From positions 1 to 40,114 of the forward strand of contig CANJPG010000026.1 in NCBI GenBank assembly GCA_947476065.1: a stretch of DNA of 40,114 nucleotides. The letters run 5' to 3'. This DNA comes from Fidelibacterota bacterium. GTDB lineage: Bacteria > Pseudomonadota > Alphaproteobacteria > Rhodospirillales > Rhodospirillaceae. The notes under the pieces were generated by a model. It saw nothing but the letters and a program-made list of their open reading frames with translations, was not told the origin of the DNA and ran no database searches. Of the stretch, positions 31,794 to 40,114 are shown piece after piece (positions within the stretch are counted from its first letter, which is position 1; each line of letters begins with the position of its first letter). The translations under genes and the position numbers were made by a program.

Positions 31794-32549
31794 CTAGGCC
31801 CTCCGTTCGGAGCGGGTTTCGCGTACGATCTTGCCGTCGCGAAACTCTATCCGGCGCTGGGCGTAGGCAGCGATGTCCTCTTCGTGGGTCACCAGCACGA
31901 CAGTCAGACCGCGCTCGCGGTTGAGCCGGGTGAGCAGCTGCATGATTTCATGACTGCGGGCGGAATCGAGGTTGCCCGTGGGTTCATCAGCCAGCAATAG
32001 ACTCGGGTTGGTGACAATGGCGCGGGCAATGGCGACACGCTGCTGCTGGCCGCCGGACAGTTCCGAGGGTGTGTGGTGCTCGCGCCCCAACAGACCGACG
32101 ACATCGAGCGCCTCCATGGCCATGGCACGGCGTTTGGTTTTTTCGATGCGCTGGTAGATCAAAGGCAACTCAAGGTTCTCCAACGCAGTTGTGCGCGCCA
32201 GTAAATTGAAGCCCTGAAAAACGAAGCCAAGGAAATGACGGCGCAGCATGGCGAGCTGTTCCGTGGTCAGACTGCTGACATCGACGCCCTTGAACAGGTA
32301 GCGTCCGGCCGTGGGCTTATCCAGGCAGCCCAGGATATTCATGCTGGTGGATTTGCCCGAACCCGAGGGGCCCATGACGGCAACGAACTCGCCCGCCTCG
32401 ATCTGGAGGTCGACGCCGTTGAGGGCGCGCACTTCGGCGTCGCCCTTGCCGTAGATTTTGTAGACGTTCTCAAAGGCCACCAAGGCACCCGGCGACTGGT
32501 CCGCCAGCAACTTCGCCCCCAGGTTCCGGGCGGTGTTCTGGGCCGTCAT
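31794..32549 (-). CDS. MacB-type ABC transporter ATPase
   Basis: A 251-residue nucleotide-binding subunit. It has Walker [11 protein letters not shown]-loop FVFQGFNLL, signature LSGGQQQR, Walker [13 protein letters not shown] and H-loop VTHEED. This places it in the LolD/MacB group that pairs with FtsX-type permeases. Its ATG (32549-32547) overlaps the stop of the upstream adaptor gene (TGA 32548-32546), giving an ATGA junction, and its own stop is 2 bp before the permease start. The three genes form one translationally linked unit. Confidence 0.95.
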   Translation of the reverse strand: MTAQNTARNLGAKLLADQSPGALVAFENVYKIYGKGDAEVRALNGVDLQIEAGEFVAVMGPSGSGKSTSMNILGCLDKPTAGRYLFKGVDVSSLTTEQLAMLRRHFLGFVFQGFNLLARTTALENLELPLIYQRIEKTKRRAMAMEALDVVGLLGREHHTPSELSGGQQQRVAIARAIVTNPSLLLADEPTGNLDSARSHEIMQLLTRLNRERGLTVVLVTHEEDIAAYAQRRIEFRDGKIVRETRSERRA

Positions 32550-33817
32550 GGCTTGCGCACGTCCAGGCCGGTGATGACGCGGTCTCCGGGTTTGATCTCG
32601 CCGGCGCTGACTTCGGTGTAGAGACCATCGCTAATGCCGACCTTGATTTCGACGGCTTGGGGCGTTTTACCCTTGAGGATCCATATCCGCTGCGTTGAGC
32701 CGGCTTTGGCAGCGCTGGGCATCGCCGGCGCAAGCCCGAAGTCCGGCGGCGGGCCGAAGAAGTTGCCCTTGCGCGGCGCGGGCGGGGGCGACGGCGTGAA
32801 GCGCAAGGCCGCGTTGGGAATGAGCGTCGCGTCGGCGCGCGTCGCCGTGGTGATGGTGGCCGTTGCGGTCATGCCGGGGCGCAGCAAGAGGTCGGCGTTA
32901 TTGACCTCCAGTACGGCCTGATAGGTCACGACGCTGTCTTTGGTTTTCGGCGCGAACCGCACCTGGGTGATGAGGGCCGGAAACTGCCGGTCCTGGAACG
33001 CATCAACGGTGAAGGTGCCTTGCTGCTTTTCCTGCACGTGGCCGATATCGGCCTCGTCGACATCGACCTCCAGCTGCATCTTGGTCAGGTCTTCGGCAAG
33101 CTTGAACAGGACCGGCGTCTGGAAGGTGGCGGCGACCACCTGCCCCGGCTCGACGGCGCGCGATAACACGATCCCGTTGATCGGCGATTTGATTTCGGCT
33201 TTGGCGAGGGAGGTTTCATCGGAACTGAGCGTTGCGGCTGCCACAGCGACCTGGGCATCCGCACTGCCCACCGCGGCGCGCGCGCGGGCTTCGGCGGCTT
33301 CGGCTGAGTCGAGTTCCTGCTTCGAGGAGTTTCCGCGCGTAAAAAGTTCGCGGATGCGGCCAAGCTTGGCGCGCGCTTCGTTTGCGGTCGCTTTGGCATC
33401 CTCGACCCGGGCACGCGCTGCAGTAAGCGACGCGCGAGACTGGAGCACGCGCGCGCTCAGCATGTCGGTGTCCATGACCGCCAAGATTTGACCAGCGGTG
33501 ACGCGGTCGTTGAAGTCAACTTTGACGGTGTCGATCTGACCGGAAATCTCCGGACCGATATCGACGGTGTTGACAGGCTGCAGTGTGCCTGTCGCGGTGA
33601 CCGTGGCGATCAAACCACCGCGCGTGACCTCGGCCTGGCGGTAACTCGCCGCCGGCGAGGCGACGACAAAGCGCACGCCGATGCCGACAACCAGCAGCGC
33701 GGCAACCGCACCACCCGCAATCCACCAGCGGTTCCAGCGCCGCAATCCTGACGCCGCGCCGAGGCCGAGCAGCGTCTTCATATCGGCGCCAGACTCCACG
33801 CGCCTTTCGTCGTCCAT
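32546..33817 (-). CDS. MacA/HlyD-type periplasmic adaptor
   Basis: A 423-residue adaptor for the MacB-like transporter. After a short cytoplasmic tail comes an anchor helix (WWIAGGAVAALLVVGIGVRFVV), a barrel-sandwich half (GTLQPVNTVDIGPEISGQIDTVKVDFNDRVTAGQILA), an alpha-helical hairpin (about 115-190) and the second half (KAEIKSPINGIVLSRAVEPGQVVAATFQTPVLFKL). The C-terminal domain ends [15 protein letters not shown] at 33817 is chosen because of the upstream GGTGGGGACGG; a longer open frame reaches 33889. It may export a macrolide, peptide or lipid; the cargo is unknown. Confidence 0.92.
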   Translation of the reverse strand: MDDERRVESGADMKTLLGLGAASGLRRWNRWWIAGGAVAALLVVGIGVRFVVASPAASYRQAEVTRGGLIATVTATGTLQPVNTVDIGPEISGQIDTVKVDFNDRVTAGQILAVMDTDMLSARVLQSRASLTAARARVEDAKATANEARAKLGRIRELFTRGNSSKQELDSAEAAEARARAAVGSADAQVAVAAATLSSDETSLAKAEIKSPINGIVLSRAVEPGQVVAATFQTPVLFKLAEDLTKMQLEVDVDEADIGHVQEKQQGTFTVDAFQDRQFPALITQVRFAPKTKDSVVTYQAVLEVNNADLLLRPGMTATATITTATRADATLIPNAALRFTPSPPPAPRKGNFFGPPPDFGLAPAMPSAAKAGSTQRIWILKGKTPQAVEIKVGISDGLYTEVSAGEIKPGDRVITGLDVRKP

Positions 33818-33974
33818 GAGCCGTCCCCACCAAAACTTGCCGCAATTATATGGGGCCTGCACGACACCCGCGCACCCCCTCGCCGTCACACAGAATGTAT
33901 TTCTAAATCAGAAATGTTCTATATGCGAAATATATTTTGATGACGCGCGCCATGCCACTAAACTATCAGCAATT
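33818..33974 (-). promoter_or_regulatory. AT-rich control region of the MacAB-type operon
   Basis: Between the VWA gene and the adaptor lies an AT-rich patch holding the perfect inverted repeat ATTTCT-N5-AGAAAT (33899-33904, 33910-33915). Just before it in the minus sense is CATATAGAAC, a possible -10 region. A repressor site is plausible, but no clear -35 was found. Confidence 0.35.
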
Positions 33975-35159
33975 TCAGTGCGTTAGCTCTGCGATTGCGG
34001 AATCCAGGCCGCCCAGTGTTAGGGGGTACATGCGCCCGTCCATAAGCTTGCGGATCATTCCGATGGACTCGGTGTAAGTCCATTGGCGCTGCGGCAACGG
34101 GTTGAGCCACACGGCGCGGGGCCAGGTCGCGAGATAGCGGCGCATCCAGACCTCGCCCGCTTCTTCGTTCCAATGCTCAGCAGCGCCGCCGGCATAGACG
34201 ACTTCATAGGGGCTCATGGAGGCATCGCCGACAAAGATTAGCTTGTAGTCGGGCGGATATTTGTGAAGCACCTGCCAAGTGGGAATGCGTTCGGTGTGGC
34301 GGCGACGGTTATCCTTCCACACAAAGTCGTAAACACAGTTGTGGAAGTAATAGCTTTCCAGATGCTTGAACTCGGCGCGGCAGGCCGAGAACAATTCCGA
34401 GCAAAGGTTGACGTGATCGTCCATAGAGCCACCAGCATCGAGCAGCAGCAACACCTTTACCGCGTTGTGCCGCTCTGGACGCATTTTGAGATCGAGCAGA
34501 CCGCCATGGTGGGCGGTTGATTGGATGGTGCCGTCCATATCGAGCTCAGTCTCGGCGCCGACACGGGCGAAACGCCGCAGGCGGCGTAGCGCCATTTTGA
34601 TATTGCGGGTGCCCAGCTCAACACTGTCATCGAGGTTGGCAAACTCGCGTTTGTCCCAGACTTTGACCGCGCGGCGGTGGCGGCTTTGGTCCTGGCCGAC
34701 GCGCACGCCTTCGGGGTTATATCCGTAAGCGCCAAACGGAGAGGTGCCGCCGGTACCGATCCACTTTGAGCCGCCTTCGTGGCGGCCCTTCTGCTCCTTG
34801 AGGCGCTGGCGCAGGGTATCCATGAGCTTGTCCCAGCCGCCGAGGGCTTCGATGCGTTTTTTGTCTTCTTCGCTGAGGGCCAGCTCGCTGAGGGACTTCA
34901 GCCACATTTCGGGAACGTCGAGCTTAACGCCCTCGACCGCATCGGGGCCCTCAAGGCCCTCGAAGACCTTGCCGAAAACCACATCGAACCGGTCGAGATT
35001 GCGCTCGTCCTTCACCAGGGCGGCGCGCGACAGGTAGTAGAAATCCTCGATGTTCCAGCCGGCCACACCGGCCTCGACGGCTTCGATCAAGGCAAGATAT
35101 TCAGTGACCGAAACCGGCAGGCCCGCGCGCTTCAATCCTTCGAGCAGGTTGAGGAACAT
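33975..35159 (-). CDS. VWA domain protein, CoxE-like
   Basis: A 394-residue protein with a helical N-terminal half and a C-terminal von Willebrand A domain (about residues 220-394). The MIDAS-like site is LLLDAGGSMDDH, with Gly where the canonical DxSxS has its first Ser. It pairs with the MoxR ATPase encoded 12 bp upstream. MoxR-VWA pairs act as chaperones that load cofactors or remodel protein complexes. CoxD-CoxE in CO dehydrogenase maturation is the named example, but no coxLMS genes are in the window. The start ATG at 35159 has AAGGGGCC upstream. Confidence 0.9.
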   Translation of the reverse strand: MFLNLLEGLKRAGLPVSVTEYLALIEAVEAGVAGWNIEDFYYLSRAALVKDERNLDRFDVVFGKVFEGLEGPDAVEGVKLDVPEMWLKSLSELALSEEDKKRIEALGGWDKLMDTLRQRLKEQKGRHEGGSKWIGTGGTSPFGAYGYNPEGVRVGQDQSRHRRAVKVWDKREFANLDDSVELGTRNIKMALRRLRRFARVGAETELDMDGTIQSTAHHGGLLDLKMRPERHNAVKVLLLLDAGGSMDDHVNLCSELFSACRAEFKHLESYYFHNCVYDFVWKDNRRRHTERIPTWQVLHKYPPDYKLIFVGDASMSPYEVVYAGGAAEHWNEEAGEVWMRRYLATWPRAVWLNPLPQRQWTYTESIGMIRKLMDGRMYPLTLGGLDSAIAELTH

Positions 35160-35171
35160 GGCCGCGGCCCC

Positions 35172-36020
35172 TTACTGGCCTTCGCGCTTGGCTAGGAAGG
35201 CGATGCGTTCAAGCATATGCACGTCCTGTTCGTTCTTCAGCAGGGCGCCGTGCAGGGGCGGCAGCACGGTTTTGACGTCCTTGGAACGCAGCACTTCCGG
35301 CGGCACGTCGTCGGCCATCAGCAGCTTGATCCAGTCCAGTAGTTCCGAGGTCGAGGGGCGTTTCTTGAGGCCGGGTACCTCACGGATGTCGAAGAAGACA
35401 TTAAGCGCTTCGCCGACCAGGTTCTTTTTCACGGCCGGAAAATGCACGTCGACGATGCGCTGCATGGTCTCGCGGTCGGGGAAGCGGATGTAATGGAAGA
35501 AGCAGCGGCGCAGGAAGGCGTCGGGCAGTTCCTTCTCATTGTTGGAGGTGATGATCACCACGGGGCGCTGCTTGGCTTTCACCACCTGGCCGGTCTCGTA
35601 GACCAGGAACTCCATGCGGTCGAGTTCGAGCAGCAGGTCATTGGGGAACTCGATGTCGGCCTTGTCGATTTCGTCGATGAGCAGAACGGTGCAGCCCTGT
35701 TCGGCATCGAAGGCCTGCCACAGGCGACCGGGTTTGATGTAGTTGGCGATGTCCTTGACGCGCGCGTCGCCCAGCTGGGAATCGCGCAAACGCGAGACCG
35801 CGTCGTATTCGTAAAGACCATGCTGCGCCTTGGTTGTGGACTTGATGTGCCAGGTCAGCAGCGGCATGCCCAGTGCGGCCGCGATCTCGTGGGCCAACAC
35901 GGTCTTGCCCGTACCGGGCTCGCCCTTCACCAGCAGCGGCCGCTCTAAGGTGATGGAAGCGTTCACGGCGACTTTGAGGTCGTCGGTGGCGATGTAGGTG
36001 GCAGTACTGGAGAAACGCAT
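35172..36020 (-). CDS. MoxR-family AAA+ ATPase (CoxD-like)
   Basis: A 282-residue AAA+ ATPase. Walker A GEPGTGKT is at 33-40, Walker B is VLLIDEIDKAD, sensor 1 is IITSNNEKELPDAFLRRC and a C-terminal lid domain follows. MoxR ATPases work with VWA partners, here the next gene. ATG at 36020 has GAGG nine bases upstream; the open frame runs on to a TTG at 36038. A strong terminator (36063-36105) ends the upstream phasin transcript about 45 bp before this start, so the pair most likely has its own promoter or depends on read-through. Confidence 0.93.
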   Translation of the reverse strand: MRFSSTATYIATDDLKVAVNASITLERPLLVKGEPGTGKTVLAHEIAAALGMPLLTWHIKSTTKAQHGLYEYDAVSRLRDSQLGDARVKDIANYIKPGRLWQAFDAEQGCTVLLIDEIDKADIEFPNDLLLELDRMEFLVYETGQVVKAKQRPVVIITSNNEKELPDAFLRRCFFHYIRFPDRETMQRIVDVHFPAVKKNLVGEALNVFFDIREVPGLKKRPSTSELLDWIKLLMADDVPPEVLRSKDVKTVLPPLHGALLKNEQDVHMLERIAFLAKREGQ

Positions 36021-36062
36021 CGGTGACCTCAGGAACAAGCCGGGGTGAACAAGCCAGCAGCA

Positions 36063-36105
36063 TAAAAACTTTGGGCCCTGATCCTAAAGAGGAGCAGGGC
36101 CCAAA
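36063..36105 (-). terminator. rho-independent terminator of the phasin transcript
   Basis: TTTGGGCCCTG (36070-36080) and CAGGGCCCAAA (36095-36105) pair over 11 bp without mismatch; an inner TCCT/AGGA extends the stem. On the minus strand it is followed by GTTTTTATG. It is a textbook intrinsic terminator about 110 bp after the phasin stop. Confidence 0.85.
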
Positions 36106-36140
36106 TACAGCAAGATAGAAGGCAGAATTTTGAGGTCGGC

Positions 36141-36210
36141 GAAAGGCCCGGCTGGGGGAGGACCAGTCGGGCCTTTCTAAAGACTGCCTAAAATCTAGAA
36201 GGGGGGAGGG
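36141..36210 (-). ncRNA. phasin 3'UTR element with GGTCCTCCCCC hairpin loop
   Basis: On the minus strand, GAAAGGCCCG (36177-36168) and CGGGCCTTTC (36150-36141) form a 10-bp stem; after one A/C mismatch an inner CT/AG closes exactly on the loop GGTCCTCCCCC (36164-36154), the same 11-mer as the four loops at 9589-9789. A related stretch, CCCTCCCCCC (36210-36201), lies just after the phasin stop codon. Together with the terminator downstream this could be a 3'UTR-derived small RNA or a control element within the phasin mRNA. No separate promoter was identified. Confidence 0.55.
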
Positions 36211-36213
36211 ATA

Positions 36214-36576
36214 TTAGGCGGCCTTTTTGGTGGCCTTCGTCGCAACGGCGACGCCGACCTTGAAACGTTCTGCGATCGGCGAGGTCACGTCCTTGGCAAT
36301 GCTGGTCGCCATCTCGGAGACCTTCTTGCCTTCTTCGAGCGCAACTTCGATCGACTCTTGCGTCAGCTTGGTCTGGATCTGGACGAATTCGACCACGGTC
36401 TTCGCGGCGGCGAGCTTCTTGCTGGCGGCAACGGCGTCTTCGAAAGACTTGCCGGCCAAATCAACAAAATACTTCGTCATCGCCTCGTAGCCTTTTACGG
36501 CTGCGGTGTTGGTCTTCACAAAGGTGTCGAGCGTGTCCTGATTGAAAGCGGCGAAATCGGTGTAGGAGGGAGTCAT
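36214..36576 (-). CDS. phasin family protein
   Basis: A 120-residue phasin, a protein that coats polyhydroxyalkanoate granules. It is mostly helical and amphipathic (FNQDTLDTFVKTNTAAVKGYEAMTKYFVDLAGKSFEDAVAASKKLAAAKTVVEFVQIQTKLTQ pattern, described here in parts), ending in an Ala/Lys tail (VGVAVATKATKKAA). ATG at 36576 (MTPSYTDFAAFNQ) has AAGGA upstream; the frame is open to 36702, but that part is control region. The upstream region carries two TGCANTGCA sites and the 3'UTR an unusual hairpin. No PHA synthase gene is in the window. Confidence 0.9.
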   Translation of the reverse strand: MTPSYTDFAAFNQDTLDTFVKTNTAAVKGYEAMTKYFVDLAGKSFEDAVAASKKLAAAKTVVEFVQIQTKLTQESIEVALEEGKKVSEMATSIAKDVTSPIAERFKVGVAVATKATKKAA

Positions 36577-36692
36577 GGAGTTAATCCTTATGTCGTGCTG
36601 TTTACGGTGACTTGCTTGTGCAACGCGGCCGTAAAACAACCCAGGCGGCCGATTATTGTTCTTGGTCTTATGCAGCTTTTTCTGAGCCATGC

Positions 36693-36759
36693 TGCATTGC
36701 ACACAAGATGGTGACGCACCCCGTCCGCGTCAAGGAAAAATGGTGCAGTGCACACAAGA
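36693..36759 (-). promoter_or_regulatory. phasin promoter with paired TGCANTGCA sites
   Basis: Two 16-base direct repeats, TGCATTGCACACAAGA (36693-36708) and TGCAGTGCACACAAGA (36744-36759), differ at one base; each has a TGCANTGCA core. Between them on the minus strand is TTGACG (36733-36728) and, 17 bp on, CATCTT (36710-36705), so one site lies upstream of the -35 and the other at the -10/start. The TGC-rich sequence resembles sites of PhaR, the PHA-responsive repressor of phasin genes; this assignment is inference. Confidence 0.5.
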
Positions 36760-36820
36760 AAATTTTGTGACCCCGCAGCGCCGCGCTAGCGTGACGGTAA
36801 TCCAATGATTTTATTGTAAA

Positions 36821-39490
<2,670 letters not shown>

Positions 39491-39510
39491 AGCGCACATT
39501 ACCTTGTAAG

Positions 39511-39544
39511 GCAGCCCACCTTGAAAAGCAGCCCACCGTGAAAA
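39511..39544 (-). repeat. 17-base tandem repeat before alaS
   Basis: GCAGCCCACCTTGAAAA (39511-39527) is followed directly by GCAGCCCACCGTGAAAA (39528-39544), one mismatch. It lies 21 to 54 bp before the alaS start, probably within its leader or promoter. Confidence 0.8.
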
Positions 39545-39630
39545 GCGCCGGAGGGCCGGACGCCGCAGAGGCTGGCGGAGTCAGGGCCGGGGCGGCTTTT
39601 TACCCTGGGCGGCCCCGGTGAGTCCAGAAA

Positions 39631-39653
39631 AGCCCCCGGCACTGCAGGGGGCT
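39631..39653 (-). terminator. hairpin with T-run between recA and alaS
   Basis: AGCCCCC (39631-39637) and GGGGGCT (39647-39653) pair perfectly around a 9-base loop. On the minus strand the stem runs into TTTTCTGG, so it can act as a terminator or attenuator downstream of the recA terminator and upstream of alaS. Confidence 0.55.
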
Positions 39654-39689
39654 GGAGAGGGCGCGGGCGCCAACTCCATAGGAGCTGGG

Positions 39690-39733
39690 CCAGAAAAAGA
39701 ATGGGGCGAGGTTGTCTACACACAACCTCGCCC
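39690..39733 (-). terminator. rho-independent terminator of recA
   Basis: GGGCGAGGTTGT (39704-39715) and ACAACCTCGCCC (39722-39733) form a perfect 12-bp stem with a 6-base loop. On the minus strand CATTCTTTTTC follows. It lies about 90 bp after the recA stop. Confidence 0.85.
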
Positions 39734-39822
39734 GAAAGCCGTCGCGGGAACAGGGGAAACGGCGGCGTTATCTTTTGGTGGTATCGCCTTGGTTGGTTAG
39801 GCCACGGACATTGCGCGGAACA

Positions 39823-40114
39823 CTACTCGGCGGCGTCCTCGTCGCCTTCGAGCTCGGCGGTCATGGCGTTCGCCAGGAGGCCGGCATTGACGCGAATCTG
39901 GTTCTCGATCTGGGCAGCAACCTGGGGGTTATCCTTCAGGAAGGTTTTAGCGTTCTCGCGGCCCTGGCCGATGCGCTCGGAGTTGTAGGAGAACCAGGAG
40001 CCGGATTTCTCGACGATACCGGCTTTGACGCCGAGATCGAGAAGTTCACCGGTCTTGGAGACGCCCTCGCCGTACATGATATCGAATTCGATCACCTTGA
40101 ACGGCGGCGCGACT
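39823..40114 (-). CDS. recA: recombinase RecA, C-terminal part (cut by window edge)
   Basis: RecA carries out homologous recombination and triggers the SOS response. Only the last 96 residues are in the window; the gene continues past the right edge. The sequence [40 protein letters not shown] and the acidic tail [10 protein letters not shown] are clear RecA C-terminal features. The stop is at 39825-39823 and is followed by a strong terminator. alaS lies downstream on the same strand. The promoter and any SOS box are outside the window. Confidence 0.97.
   Translation of the reverse strand, partial: VAPPFKVIEFDIMYGEGVSKTGELLDLGVKAGIVEKSGSWFSYNSERIGQGRENAKTFLKDNPQVAAQIENQIRVNAGLLANAMTAELEGDEDAAE

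Larger units (their letters stand above)
39491..39822 (-). other. recA-alaS intergenic region
   Basis: This 332-bp stretch has no credible gene. In the minus sense it holds, in order, the recA terminator (39690-39733), a CCAGCTCC/GGAGTTGG hairpin (around 39671-39691), a second terminator-like hairpin (39631-39653), a GC-rich inverted repeat (CCGGGGC/GCCCCGG) and a 17-base tandem repeat before alaS. The two hairpins after the recA terminator could be a short RNA or an alaS leader. Confidence 0.5.

Noticed and set aside
39491-39640. T-box leader for alaS
   Set aside because: No T-box sequence or specifier structure is visible, and T-boxes are essentially absent from proteobacteria.

Overview
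The window is a gene-dense, GC-rich chromosomal segment that looks alphaproteobacterial. The evidence is a DnaG primase that has lost most of its N-terminal zinc ligands, the yqeY-dnaG and recA-alaS gene pairs, a phasin, class II c-type cytochromes, eukaryotic-type NADP isocitrate dehydrogenase and a MoxR/CoxE-like pair. No prophage, transposase, CRISPR array, tRNA or rRNA was seen. A genus cannot be named from this sequence alone.

Layout. Positions 1-1259 (minus strand): yqeY and the start of dnaG. Positions 1574-6581 (plus): carA-carB, then greA. Positions 6598-9323: an Lrp/AsnC regulator divergent from trxB, which is followed by a LysR regulator. Positions 9324-9887 hold no credible gene but contain four copies of one 11-base C-rich motif, each in a hairpin loop. 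Positions 9888-13459: a class I aminotransferase (minus) and uvrB (plus). Positions 13743-19516: a complete RND efflux operon (outer-membrane factor, adaptor, pump) preceded by an operator-like inverted repeat. Positions 19513-21116 (minus): psd and pssA, phosphatidylethanolamine synthesis, translationally coupled. Positions 21224-25694 (minus): a LysM protein, a membrane protein of unknown function, a triheme cytochrome and two tandem class II cytochromes. Positions 25839-28462 (plus): a LOG-family enzyme, icd and a beta-carbonic anhydrase. Positions 28459-30075 (minus): an EamA transporter and a cysteine-cluster protein. Position 30187 on: crcB (plus). Positions 30580-33817 (minus): a MacAB-type ABC system with the ATPase and permease as separate genes. 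Positions 33975-36020 (minus): moxR and a CoxE-like VWA protein. Positions 36214-36576 (minus): a phasin. Positions 36821-40114 (minus): recA (partial) and alaS.

The most unusual signal is the 11-mer GGTCCTCCCCC. It occurs four times at 9589-9789 (plus strand) and once at 36154-36164 (minus strand, phasin 3'UTR). In every case it fills a hairpin loop, with different stem sequences, and lies downstream of and in the same sense as a gene. As RNA it would show a CCUCC anti-Shine-Dalgarno-like core, which resembles the alphaproteobacterial cuckoo/CcsR and ar14 small-RNA families. This suggests a multi-loop regulatory RNA plus a related element in the phasin mRNA. That reading is inference and needs expression data.
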